From Adiantum capillus-veneris (taxonomy: Eukaryota; Streptophyta; Polypodiopsida; Polypodiales; Pteridaceae): DNA of 64,000 nt. The notes beneath the pieces were generated by a model. It was given only the letters and a program-made list of their open reading frames with translations, searched no databases and was not told the origin of the DNA. A program made the position numbers and the translations under genes. This document shows positions 9,542 to 20,620 of this stretch, piece by piece (position 1 is the first letter of the stretch; every line of letters begins with the position of its first letter). The DNA lies in assembly GCA_014529385.2 (NCBI GenBank), contig CM043966.1, positions 141,782,211-141,846,210 on the forward strand. Direction: 5' to 3'.

Positions 9542-10462
9542 TGCGATGGTCTTGCCATCAATGATAACCCTACCATCCCGATATACTGCCTTCTTCCCTT
9601 CTTTGCGGGCTTGGTGGACTCGAGGCATGCACGCGCGACGGTGATCTTGTTGCATCTTTGTGAGGTCATCATCTAGATAAATCGGTGGGCCGTCGATCCC
9701 TCTCAGGATGACCCTCTTTCGGAGGAAGGAAGTTCGAGACTCCTCGGAGGCGAATTGGAGGATGAGAGCTCTTTTCTTTGGATCTTTGCCGGCTCTCCAA
9801 ACTTTGGAGAAAGGGATCTCTTCTTCCTTGTATCCCACTTTCTTGCATAAAGCTTTCCCATCGCTTTCGGGTGTAGACCCTTCTTCTTCTTTGATGCCGG
9901 TCACTCGCACATTGAGACGGCGAGCTTGTCGCATCTTCTCCTCTTCGATGGTTGTGTGTACGATGAGTACTTCATCTTTTTGGGCTTCCTCTCTTGCTAC
10001 CTTCTTGATGTTCTTTTTGACTACTTCGACCCATCCTTCTTTGGTGGCCTCTAATTTGTCCTCAATGCTTGCGGTGAGGGCTTTGGTGATCTCCTCCTTG
10101 AGGGCTTCCTTAGCCTCCCCTTTAATCTCTCCTTCCTCGGGGGTGAGGGATGTGAGGGAAGCATGAAGGAGATCGATTTGTGCCTTCATCTCTTCTTGCT
10201 CTTTCCTCCATCTCTCCCTCTCCTTCTCGTTCTCCCGTTCCCTTCTCTCCTTCTCCTCTTTGAGATTTTGGATTTCCGCTCTCATGTCCTCCTTCTCTTC
10301 GTTCCATAGCTTGATGAAGTTGGCTTTCTCCTCCTTCCATATTTCTCTCTCCATCCGCCATTCCTTCATGTCCTTCTCCAATTGTGCAAGCCTCTTATTC
10401 GTGAGCATGAAGGACGTTGTCTTCTTTGTCGGTGTCGGCGTCTTGATGATGGGGGAAGACAT
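9539..10462 (-). CDS. LINE A ORF1: coiled-coil RNA-binding protein
   Basis: Encodes about 307 residues from the first ATG (MSSPIIKTPTPTKK). A long, highly charged coiled coil (roughly residues 25-100, rich in Glu, Lys and Arg: EEKERRERENEKERERW) is followed by a spacer and an RRM-like domain (RLNVRVTGIKEEEG, ALILQFASEESRTSFLRKR). The C-terminal domain has IYLDDDLTKMQQDHRRAC and GKKAVYRDGRVIIDGK. This order matches L1-type ORF1 proteins, which trimerise, coat LINE RNA and act as chaperones. The frame is open further upstream to about 10534 but without an ATG. It ends in a TAG at 9539-9541, beyond which the same frame stays open through ORF2. Confidence 0.88.
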   Translation of the reverse strand: MSSPIIKTPTPTKKTTSFMLTNKRLAQLEKDMKEWRMEREIWKEEKANFIKLWNEEKEDMRAEIQNLKEEKERRERENEKERERWRKEQEEMKAQIDLLHASLTSLTPEEGEIKGEAKEALKEEITKALTASIEDKLEATKEGWVEVVKKNIKKVAREEAQKDEVLIVHTTIEEEKMRQARRLNVRVTGIKEEEGSTPESDGKALCKKVGYKEEEIPFSKVWRAGKDPKKRALILQFASEESRTSFLRKRVILRGIDGPPIYLDDDLTKMQQDHRRACMPRVHQARKEGKKAVYRDGRVIIDGKTIA

Positions 10463-10786
10463 GGTTGGCTTCGTAGCTACCCTCTCTTCATATTGTGAAG
10501 AAGAGGGGAAGAGAACAAATTTTAAAGCCTGCAAAATCTTAACTGTTATGTTCTGTACTGACTGCCTTGACTGTAGTGGCGCTGAGGATGTAGCAGGTCG
10601 TTGAATGACTGACAGGGGGCGAGCCCACAGTAGGGTTGAGCTGTGCAGGGCTGAGTACTAACTGCTACAGCAGGTCACGGACGAACAGACCACACAGTCT
10701 GAGGGGCGCCCAAAAGCTGAGGAACGTGCAGGAATCTCTTGCCCACACACACGCACGCACACACACACTCACATACACCTGCTGGC

Positions 10787-11364
<578 letters not shown>

Positions 11365-11533
11365 GCAACCAGAGGATATGTATCTACTCTTAAGTGTCTG
11401 GATATGCACGGTCTGCGAACAGACTCACAAAAGTGCCAGATCACTTCCTATTCTAGACTGACTTGACTGAACTGAATCCTTGTCATGCTGTAGCTTGTCC
11501 ACGTGCACATAGGCCTAGATGTGTCACGTGACA
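11365..11533 (+). mobile_element. End fragment of an LTR related to the solo LTR at 27641-28983
   Basis: Contains TGCGAACAGACTCACAAAA and ends in CACGTGACA. Both features occur in the last 150 bases of the solo LTR at 27641-28983, in the same order. It directly follows the G-family LTR and is truncated on its left. Confidence 0.55.
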
Positions 11534-11599
11534 CTAGGTGCTCATAGGATGTGTTGCATAATGAGTATTCGAGATATTGGACAGACATGGGGATTGCAC

Positions 11600-11854
11600 C
11601 AGCGTCACCATGAAACGCGTTTCGACAGGTCGGGACAGGTGAAACGTTTCGGGCCTTGAAACGTTTCGCTCACCAAGTGAAACACAAGCTGTTTCACTAA
11701 CAATAAGTTACCATAGTTTTAGTTTCAAAGTCGCTAAACGCACGTTTTGGTCTCGCGTTTCACTGTGCTCTAATTTTGGACTGAAACGTTTCGTGGTGAA
11801 ATGCCGCGTTTCAAGGTGAAATGTTTCGGCCTTGAAACGTTTCGCGGTTACGTT
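11600..11854. mobile_element. MITE-like element with GAAACGTTTC palindromes (9 bp TSD)
   Basis: A 255 bp element flanked by GGATTGCAC (11591-11599) and GGACTGCAC (11855-11863), a 9 bp direct repeat with one mismatch. The ends are imperfect inverted repeats (AGCGTCACCATGAAACG against AACGTAACCGCGAAACG in reverse complement). Inside, GAAACGTTTC occurs four times and GAAACGCGTTTC once, plus variants. A 9 bp duplication suits a Mutator-type MITE. No coding capacity. Confidence 0.6.
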
Positions 11855-11863
11855 GGACTGCAC

Positions 11864-12632
11864 ATGGATTGGCCATTCTGAATGACCTACAAAGATTTCC
11901 AACAGCAAATGGGTTCACTTGTTTTCCTAACAGACATGGGGCTAGCAAATTGGGCTATGTTATATCTCAACCTAGTTTTATAACATCTATTTGGGATTTT
12001 ACAATCGGCCCCAAGTTTGTTGGCATTGCAATAGATCACGCCCTTCTCATATTTACAGTTTCATTCTAGTTTAGTAGAGCTGTGTTGGCCCAGACACCTA
12101 CCCATACTCGATACACTTTCACATCGGAGACTGACTCTGTCTACATGGATAGTATTTACAAATGCTTGCCCATTGAAGAGCCTAGACGCCCATTAAAGGA
12201 GCTTAGCCATATATTGACAGAGACTCTACGTGATGCAGCAGTAGAAGCATACCCACACACCCAACCTGGGCACAAACAACATTTTGGGAGTATGCCCCAA
12301 TATAGTTGGTATCATGAGAGGAGTGTAGAGAGACAGAGCCACACTCTAGTAGAGAGAGGTGCTCTTGGGAGCCATTACTCAGACAGTCGTAGATAGTCTT
12401 TCGGCGCCTAGTGCGACGGAAAAAGAGGACTTACCTTACTTGGTTAGAGAAAGAGTTGTACAAGCTATTCTTGAGCAAGGACTCAGGTGAGGCATGGAGA
12501 TTTTTTCATGAGCATTCCCTCCCACCGGCCATCACATCCACGGAGATTTGGGCCGCATTTGTAGCATCTCTTTACACAGTTCTAGGGCAATAGTCTCTAC
12601 CTGACCCTTTGGAGCCTTACCCATAGACATTG
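11864..12632 (+). pseudogene. Old LINE relic (related to LINE A): endonuclease and start of RT
   Basis: A decayed + strand LINE. It shows the end of the endonuclease (IGPKFVGIAIDHALLIF, aligning with IPIGADHTYLSFSI of LINE A), the linker (PQYSWYHERSVE, aligning with PQNRWYDDECRE), and the region before the reverse transcriptase (KELYKLFLSKDSGEAW, aligning with QELELYRLFMSMDSATAW). Several stops and frame changes are present. It is cut at 12632 by a Ty3 element and continues at 21161. Confidence 0.8.
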
Positions 12633-13161
12633 TGTAACAAACTTGGACACTCCAAGTCAAGAATCAACCGCGACAGCACCAAATAACCACTTCAAAACAA
12701 TTCACAGATCACAATAGATTTGCACTGGCCCGGCGGAGTTCCGTGCCTAGAAATATTGGCCCCAAAGGTTGGCGCCCCTTTCGGTATTTCTTTTTGTATT
12801 AATCAATCATCAACACTCTCAGACTCTGCGTCCAGATGCTCTCAGAAGTGAGGCCCTCACCACTAATTTAAAGGTTACAAGGGATGCCCAAAAGCAGAGC
12901 CCCAAAAGCTTTTAAAATCAAAAGCATCAGTTCTCTCTCTCTCTTAGAGAGTCTTTTCTCTTTTTTTTAATAAAAAAAAACAAAAGCAAAATTCGCATCG
13001 CTCATCATTTTCCAAATTTTTTTTTATTTTAAATTTTAATAATCCGCCTCCGCGATTTTCGGAATTTAGGGTTTTTGGCAAAAATTAGGGTTTGCAGGAA
13101 TTTTAGGGTTTTTGGCAGAAATTAGGGTTTCTGCTGTCCGCCACGTCATCACTTTGTGACA
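12633..13161 (-). mobile_element. 3' LTR of the Ty3 family G element
   Basis: 529 bp, in + coordinates starting TGTAACAAACTTGGACACTC and ending CATCACTTTGTGACA. It lacks about 28 bp (near 12810) that are present in the 5' LTR. The polypurine tract ATACCCCCCTCTTGAAAG (+ strand) adjoins it at 13162. Confidence 0.93.
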
Positions 13162-13469
13162 TACCCCCCTCTTGAAAGCATTGTAATCGACCGCGATTAC
13201 GCCTGCAAAACCGACAAAAGCCATAAACCGTCTTAGCAGACATTGACTGTTAGTACCTACGTACTAGGAACACACATCTAGCACATGTACAAAATCGACA
13301 GTCACATCACACGACATCACAGGACATCACCAGACATCACAGGACATCACATGACATTCAACATTCATTCGGATCTTAGACCATGATTTATCGGCAATGT
13401 AGCTAGCAATCACATCTAGGTCCAATCGGGACCTCATCGATGTCCGATTGACTAACCCCTATTGCAACC

Positions 13470-13691
13470 ATGTCTATTCGAGATCAAGTAGACCAAAATG
13501 CTGCAGTCATTTCGTCTATCAGTTCCTGCACTCACAAGAAGTCAAGAACAAATCAGTATCATAATCAGGAATTCCATTTCATAAAGTCATGCAACAGAAT
13601 ACTGTCAGCTCTCAGTATCCCTGAAGCTCAAAGAGACATCAGTGACTTTAGTATCAAAATCGAGGCATCTGTTGACAAAGGAGTGGAGTAA
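13470..13691 (+). CDS. Antisense ORF, 73 codons, in Ty3 family G 3' region (copy 3)
   Basis: Third copy of the antisense ORF; again opposite to its element, which lies on the - strand. It starts with MSIRDQVDQNAAV and ends with KIEASVDKGVE. Same length as the copies at 1265-1486 and 2326-2547. No recognised domain. Confidence 0.4.
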   Translation: MSIRDQVDQNAAVISSISSCTHKKSRTNQYHNQEFHFIKSCNRILSALSIPEAQRDISDFSIKIEASVDKGVE

Positions 13692-13761
13692 CTCCCCTCT
13701 TGTGCATCCCATTGCACCAGATCTTCGGCCAAGCTGAATTCTGGGTTCCATTTGGAGTAGA

Positions 13762-15061
13762 CTATGCTAAACCAAAAGCATCGAGGTAAAGTTTCACAAT
13801 CTGAGGAGTATCTGCTAGGTCCTCCTCCTCCATCCACTTCGCATCAAGTGCAGGATAATTCTTGAACTTAATCAAGAACCGCCTTCGGACTTTACCCTTA
13901 TTCTTCGTATCCTTATGTGCCAAAATCTGTTCAGGAACAAGGATCTCCTCGTTTTCTTCCACTTCGGGTTGCTCATCAGGCTCCCCATCATCAGGCACAT
14001 CACCTTTAAAAGGTTTCAAGAGATTCACATGAAATGCATTGTGAATCCTCCAAGTATCTGGCAGTTTCAGTCGGAAGGAGACTTCATTTATCTTTTCAGT
14101 AATCTGGAAAGGGCCGTAGTATCGCATACTAAGCTTTGGAAAAAGCCTCTCCTTTCCCTTGTTCTTTCGTAGGCGTGCCTTCTCAAAACGTAAGAGCACC
14201 CAATCATCCTCCTTCAATTTCATGTCGCGACGATGGCGATCCGCTGCCTTTTTCTGTCGTTCTTGAGACTTCTGCAAAGTCTCGCGAACCTTGGCAAAAG
14301 CCGTATCCAGATCTCGCGTATATTCATCCGCTTCAAAGATCTTATCTTTCGTGCTCAGGAAGGGTGGAACCTTTGCAGCACCTTCAACAATCTCAAATGG
14401 CGCCTTCCCTGTCGACGAGTGTATCGTGTTATTGTAGGCAAATTCCACCAAAGGTAAATATCTTTCCCATTGAGTCTTCTGATCTGAAATATAAGACTTC
14501 AATAAATCTAGAACCACTGAATTGGCAATCTCGGATTGCCCATCAGTCTGCGGGTGGAACGATGACAAGAACTGCAACCGCGTGCCAATGTTCTCCCAAA
14601 TTGCCTTCCAAAACAAACTCGTAAATCTGGGCCACAAACAGTCTCGCTAAGTGATCCGGCTTGACTGTTTTCTTCACTGGAATGAAATGAGCCTGTTTGC
14701 TAAATCTGTCAATAACAGTCCAGATACCATCGTGACCACTCTGTGTTCTCGGGAGATCAAAAATGAAATCCATCGCTATACTTTCCCAGGGGCGGGTGGG
14801 TATGGGTAAAGGCTGTAACAATCCCTGTGCATTATGCCTGTCAAACTTGACCTTCTGGCATACCAAGCAACTGCGCACAAACTCTTCCACATCTTTCTTG
14901 AGTCTCGGCCAAAAGAAATATCTCTCTACCCCTTTCATGGTGGTAGCAATGCCGCGATGACCGGTAAAAGGTGGACAGTGGCATTCAGTCATAACCTTTT
15001 CCCTCAACGGCTGTGTAACGCACAACATAGTCTTTTTCATCAAGTAGCCTTCTCGAAGGGA
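13762..15061 (-). pseudogene. Ty3 family G integrase and chromodomain, second repeat unit
   Basis: Integrase of the 3'-proximal unit. The 5' part (to 14543) has the zinc domain (HCPPFTGHRG, CLVCQK), DFIFDLPRTQSGHDG with core Asp, and VIDRFSKQAHFIPV. Near 14630 a deletion joins FVAQIYEFV to the block that normally reads FTSLFWKAIWENIG, removing the second core Asp region and changing frame. The downstream part (13762-14637) is one open frame with TDGQSEIANSV (catalytic Glu), AYNNTIHSSTGK, a GPF-like module ([13 protein letters not shown]) and a chromodomain-like tail (KVRRRFLIKFKNYP, DAKWMEEEDL). Such a tail may guide integration in chromoviruses. The unit is inactive because of the core deletion. 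Confidence 0.9.
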
Positions 15062-16027
15062 CTATCCTGCTACTGTCTCCCCATCCCGTATCCGTGTAAA
15101 AATATCTGCAAAATCTGTACCTGTGGCATACTGATCGACCATATCCTCGAAGCTCCTATGATGTATCGCGGAAATAGCCAGAACCAACGGTTTCCGAGAC
15201 AAAGCATCTGTCACCACATTCTTCTGTCCCTGCACATGGACAATCTGGAAGTGGAACTGTGACAAGATGTTCACCCACCGCATCTGCTTTTCCGAAAGCT
15301 GCTTCTGTGACAAGAAGTAGCGCAAACTGTGATGGTCTGTAAAGACAGTAAAATCCGCTCCGAGTAGGTAATGCCGCCACTGAGTAAGAGCATGGATAAC
15401 CGCCAAAAGCTCTTTCCCATAGATCTGTGCTGTCATCTCCGGCCTAGAGAACAAACGGCTCTCGTAAGCTATGACATGGCCTTCTTGCATCAAGACCGCA
15501 CCCAGACTACGACCACAAGCATCACAATATACTTCGAATGACTTCTGCAAGTCCGGCAAAGTCAAAATAGGTCCCGTAGTCAATTTCTCTTTCAATGTCT
15601 GAAAGGCAGTCACCTCTGTGGGTCCCCACGAAAAAGGTACTCCTTTCTGTGTCAAGATATGCAAAGGGGAAGCAACCTCTGCAAACTTTCGTATGAACCG
15701 CCTGTAGTACGAACATAGTCCTAAGAAGCTTCTAACTTCATGGACATTCCTCAAGTCGGGCCAATCACGGATAGTCTCTATCTTGGTCGGATCCATTTGC
15801 ACTCCTGCTGCTGACACAATGTGTCCCAAAAAGTGCATCTCTGGTAGGAAAAATTCACTTTTCTTTGCATTAATTACTAACTTGTGATCTCGTAATGCCT
15901 GAAAGACTTGAAGCAGATGATCTCTGTGTTCTGCCTCATTCTTGGAGAAAACAATGATGTAATCAAAGAAAGTGCCAACAAATAGCCTGTACTCTCGAAA
16001 AATCCTATCCATCATCCGGTTAAATGT
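15062..16027 (-). pseudogene. Ty3 family G RT/RNase H, second repeat unit, fused to the integrase end
   Basis: Begins abruptly in mid-RT at TFNRMMDRIF, fused in frame after the integrase C-terminus of the upstream repeat unit (EENEE then TFNRMM). It contains the second half of RT with the catalytic motif changed to FFDYIIVFSK (FDD in the upstream unit), the thumb-connection region, and RNase H (YCDACGRSLGAVLMQEG, YGKELLAVIHALTQWRHYL, FTDHHSLRYF, VTDALSRKP). The open frame runs to 15062. With no RT N-terminal half and one catalytic Asp lost, it is not a working polymerase. Confidence 0.9.
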
Positions 16028-17328
16028 CTCCTCGTTTTCTTCCACTTCGGGTTGCTCATCAGGCTCCCCATCATCAGGCACATCACCTTTAAAAGGTTTC
16101 AAGAGATTCACATGAAATGCATTGTGAATCCTCCAAGTATCTGGCAGTTTCAGTCGGAAGGAGACTTCATTTATCTTTTCAGTAATCTGGAAAGGTCCGT
16201 AGTATCGCATACTTAGCTTTGGAAAAAGCCTCTCCTTTCCCTTTTTCTTTCGTAGGCGTGCCTTCTCAAAAGTAAGCACCCAATCATCCTCCTTCATTTC
16301 AAGACGCGACGATGGCGATCCATTGCCTTTTTTTGTCGTTCTTGAGACTCCTGCAAAGTCTCGCGAACCTTGGCAAAAGCCGTGTCCAAATCTCGCGAAT
16401 ATTCATCCGCTTCAAATATCTAATCTTCATGCTCAAGAAGGATGGAACCTTCGCAGCACTTTCAACAATCTCACATGGCGTCTTCCCCGTCGAAGAGTGT
16501 ATCGTGTTATTGTAGGCAAATTCCACCAAAGGTAAGTTCTTTTTCCATTGAGTCTTCTGATCCGAGATACAAGACTTCAATAAATCTTAAATCACTGAAT
16601 TGGCAATCTCAAATTGCCCGTCAGTCTGCAAGTGGAACGATGACGAGAACTGCAATTGCGTGCCAATGTTCTCCCAAATTGCCTTCCAAAACAAACTCCT
16701 AAATCTAGGGTCTCTGTCGGAGACAATCGTCTCAGACGTGCCATGTAATCGGAAAATCATCGTGATCTTTTTGTGTTCTCGGGAGATCAAAAATGAAATC
16801 CATTGCAATACTTTCCCAGGGGTGGGTGGGTATGGGTAAAGGCTGTAACAATCCCTGTGCCGTATGCCTGTCAAACTTGACCTTCTGGCATACCAAGCAA
16901 CTGCGCACAAAATCTTCCGCATCCTTTTTGAGTCTCGGCCCAAAGAAGTATCTCTCTACCCCCTTCATGGTGGTAGCAATGCCGCGGTGACCCGTAAAAG
17001 GTGGACAGTGGCATTCAGTCATAACCTTATCCCTCAACGGTTGTGTAACGCACAACATAGTCTTTTTCATCAAGTAGCCTTCCCGAAGGGAGTATCCAGC
17101 TACTGTCTCCCCATCCCGTATCCGTGTGAAAATATCTGCAAAATCTGTACCTGTGGCATACTGATCGACCATATCCTCGAAGCTCCTATGATGTATCGCG
17201 GAAATAGCCAAAACCAACGGTTTACGAGACAAAGCATCTACCACCACATTCTTCTGTCCTTGCACATAGACAATCTGGAAGTGGAACTGTGACAAGATGT
17301 TCGCCCACCGCATCTGCTTTTCCGAAAG
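16028..17328 (-). pseudogene. Ty3 family G RNase H end and integrase, first repeat unit, broken
   Basis: Follows an in-frame TAG after YFLSQK (17329-17331). It encodes the end of RNase H (VDALSRKPLVLA), the integrase zinc domain and the core start, then the same internal deletion, frame changes and stop seen at 1-760. The C-terminal module (16028-16297) switches near 16175-16200 from a sequence like that at 745-900 to one like that at 13950-14100, so the unit is a mosaic. Confidence 0.88.
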
Positions 17329-19614
17329 CTACTTCTGTGACAAGAAGTAGCACAAACTCTGACGGTCTGTAAAGACAGTAAAATCCGCTCCGAGTAGGTA
17401 ATGCCGCCACTGAGTAAGAGCATGGATAACCGCCAAAAGCTCTTTCTCATAGATCTGTGCTATCATCTCCGGCCTAGAGAACAAACGGCTCTCGTAAGCT
17501 ATGACATGGCCTTCTTGCATCAAGACCGCACCCAAACTACGACCACAAGCATCACAATATACTTCGAATGACTTCTGCAAGTCCGGCAAAGTCAAAATAG
17601 GTCCCGTAGTCAATTTCTCTTTCAATGTCCGAAAGGCAGTCACCTCTGTGGGTCCCCACGAAAAATGTACTCCTTTCTGTGTCAAGGTATGCAAAGGGGA
17701 AGCAACCTCTGCAAACTTTCGTATGAACCGCCTGTAGTACGAACACAGTCTCAAGAAGCTTCTAACTTCATGGACATTCCTCAAATCGGGCCAATCACGG
17801 ATAGTCTCTATCTTGGCCGGGTCCATTTGCACTCCTGCTGCTGACACAATGTGTCCCAAATAGTGTATCTCTGGTAGGAAAAATTCACTTTTCTTTGCAT
17901 TAATCACTAATGTGTAATCTCGTAATGCCTGAAAGACTTGAAGCAGATGATCTCTGTGTTCTGTCTCATTCTTGGAGAAAACAATGATGTCGTCAAAGAG
18001 AGTGCCAACAAATAGTGTGTACTCTCGAAAAATCATGTCCATCATCCGGTTAAATGTCGCAGGAGCATTGGTTAAGCCAAAAGGCATCACCAAAAACTCA
18101 AATAACCCAAAAGTTGTCCGAAAAGCTGTCTTGTAGACGTCTCTCGACGCTATTCTGATCTGATGATATCCACTCTTCAAGTCAATCTTGCTAAAGCACG
18201 AGGATCCCTGGAACCTGTCGAGTATATCATCGATCCTAGGAATCGAAAATCTGTTCTTGATGGTGATTTTGTTGAGAGCTCTATAATCGATGCACATTCT
18301 CCAAGATCCGTCTTTCTTCAAAACCAACAACACTGGAGAGCAATACGGTGAAGTACTAGGCTGGACAAGACCCTTTTCCAAGAGGTCTTTCACTTGGTTC
18401 ATAATCTCTTCATTCTGTGCTCGGCTGACACGGTAGGGTGGCCGGTTCGGTGGTGTACTACCAGGTATCAGATCAATGGTATGATCTTCAGGACGAGCAG
18501 ATGGTAACTCTCTTGGCAGGCCTTCTGAGAAGCAATCGGCGTGAGAGTGTAGAAAATCTTGGCGTTCTTTATCAAGTTTAGACATATTTGTCCTATCATC
18601 ACCACTCAATTCTTTCATAAAGATCGAGTAAACAAACAGACTGGATTTCATTAATTTTGAAATGGCCGAAGCCGATACAATAGGGACAGACTCGCCCTTC
18701 AGTTTAATATCAAGTACAATTGTTCTGCCCTTTTCTGTAGTCAAAGTCGCTTTTCTCGCCCGATAATCGACCGCGGCGTTGTTCTTGTTGTACCAGGGAA
18801 TCCCTAAGAGAACATCACAACCCTCCAAAGGCATTATGAAGAAGTCCTCATGCCCCAAATACCCCTGACAATGCAACCGAAGTTTGCCAATGACAGGTGT
18901 AATGGCTACGTCCCTGCTGAGTGCCGCTAGAACTGCCTCTGCAAGTGGTCCCATCCGATCGGGAGTAATCTCGAGCCGCGCCGCCAATTCCGGTGAAATG
19001 AAGTTGGCCTTGGCTCCTCCATCAAAGAAAATCAGGGCCTCTTGATCTTTCACTTTGCCCCAAGCTCGGCAAAGTTCTGTACTCTCATCCATGGTGTCGG
19101 GATCAGTATCCACACAATCTGGAACCAGTCCTGTTTTCATCTTGCCTTTTCGTACACGGTCCTCAGCTGCTCTCGAACTCTCAGGCCTTTCGTCGTCCTT
19201 GTCATTCTGTTCTTTTTGTGCCTTTTTAGGGCACTTCGCGGAGATATGTCCAGTTTCCCCGCATCCAAAGCACTTCCCCTCCCTGATGTAGCGAGTCCGC
19301 TCCTGAGGAGTAAGTCTGGGTCGTGCATCCTTTTTATCTGGGTTGCTCTTTCTTTTTCTACTTTCATTCCCAGAAGTCTGTCCGGTTCGTTGTGTTGTGA
19401 CCTCATCTGTGGGGTAGGTCAGACTGCCAGAGTGAATTGCAAAGCCCCGCTTCGCATGACTCATCAACTCCTGAATAGAAGCTGACTTCTGTTCCAAGCA
19501 GTGGTCTCGGATCTCTGTAGGTAGACCCAATGTAAACCGCTCAATCTGTTCTCTGAACGAGATCTTCTTGAATGAAGAGGCACAGTCTTGCTTAATAGAA
19601 GCGTGGACCACCAA
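17329..19614 (-). pseudogene. Ty3 family G gag C-terminus, protease, RT and RNase H
   Basis: 761 codons. It has the end of gag (FTLGLPTEIRDHCLE), a CCHC zinc knuckle (CFGCGETGHISAKC), and an aspartic protease whose active site reads FDGGAKANFI, with Gly in place of the usual Ser or Thr. The reverse transcriptase is complete (MCIDYRALNKITIKN, FSKIDLKSGYHQIRI, MPFGLTNAPATF, LFDDIIVFSK) and RNase H is partial (YCDACGRSLGAVL). It ends in a TAG within RNase H at YFLSQK. The N-terminal part of gag lies in another frame upstream, so the polyprotein is interrupted on both sides. Confidence 0.9.
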
Positions 19615-20555
19615 GTGCGAGCATTGCCCTTAAAATAAGAGGCAGCTCTCCGAATCTTGGAGTGCTCTGAATAGCGTCCTCCCGCGAAAGCGATGTCAAA
19701 CTGCTGTATAAAAGACAAAGCCTTCGAAGCATCTGAGTATCCTGAAAAAGTATCAAAATTGATCGAGTGGCCACCTTCCTTAAACTCTCGGACTTTCTTG
19801 CTTTTATTTTCGAGAAAGTCATACTGGTTGGCTTTGTAAAAATTCCTCTTGTTCACATAAAAGTTTCCGTTGTCAGAGTCTGAACTGTCCGTAGACGAGT
19901 CCTCTGTAGAAGTGTCAGTCTCTGGGCGAGATTTAGCCTTCTTTGCCTTTCTCTTGCCCTTTCCAAAGCGTTGCTTCTTGCTTCGCTTTTTACCTTTTCC
20001 GTCTTCTTCGCTCGAATCTGAGCTGCTAGAAGAACTGTCAGAAGAAGAAGAAGAAGAAGAACTGGGTAGGTCTTTAAACTTGACGCGCTTCTTCAATTTC
20101 TTTGCCTTGTCGAATGTCGACTGACGACCCAAATATCCTGGGAAGTCAGTACCTTTGTTTTGCTTTTTGCCGTGCTTTTTGCCTTGCTTTTGCACGTCGA
20201 AAAGCTTAGCAATCCGTGTATCAACCACGTTCTCCAGTTCCTGCTCCGTATATTTTCTTGGAGGCAAAAGGTTTCTTGAGAGCGGGTTTCGGGAGTGGTG
20301 TTGTGGTTCTCTTCCACTCCGTCTGTACCTCTTCCAAAGAGGTCTGGTTCATATATTTTGCCATCTTCGGGTCCTTGGCAAAATTGAGCATCATCTTTGT
20401 TGCATTGCCAATCAATTGACGACACTCCATCTCTGTTTGCTCCGCCTGAGTAGGCCGAGGCGGGCCATACTCTGTCTGAATCTTCGTTGTGATCCCAGCC
20501 CGCATCTCCAGATGCAGAGGGAGTCGACTGATCATTGCCTGAAGCCATAGGTGCC
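19464..20555 (-). pseudogene. Ty3 family G gag, frameshifted, with Ser- and Lys-rich insert
   Basis: The gag start ATG (MASGNDQSTPSASG) is near 20549. The reading frame changes near 20470 and again near 20260. The middle segment (19464-20267) has an acidic/serine tract (DLPSSSSSSSSDSSSSSSD) and a basic tract (KGKKRSKKQRFGKGKRKAKK). The capsid-like part follows with INFDTFSGYSDASKALSF and KGNARTWW. Another frame change near 19620 leads to the next segment. The serine-rich and lysine-rich inserts are unusual in size for a Ty3 gag; the rest fits the family. Confidence 0.75.
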
Positions 20556-20607
20556 GCGGAAAAAATTTTTCGGGGATCGGATTTCCCGTAAAAGAGAAAT
20601 CGGCCGT

Positions 20608-20619
20608 GCTCTGATACCA
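20608..20619 (-). promoter_or_regulatory. Primer binding site, tRNA-iMet type, of Ty3 family G element
   Basis: On the - strand the LTR end TTACA is followed by one base and then TGGTATCAGAGC, complementary to the 3' end of initiator tRNA-Met. It primes minus-strand DNA synthesis and fixes the orientation of the element. Confidence 0.92.
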
Positions 20620-20620
20620 C

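Noticed and set aside
14136-14624. 162-codon + strand frame over the integrase region
   Set aside because: Antisense to the integrase coding frame; no motif and same composition as the sense strand shadow.
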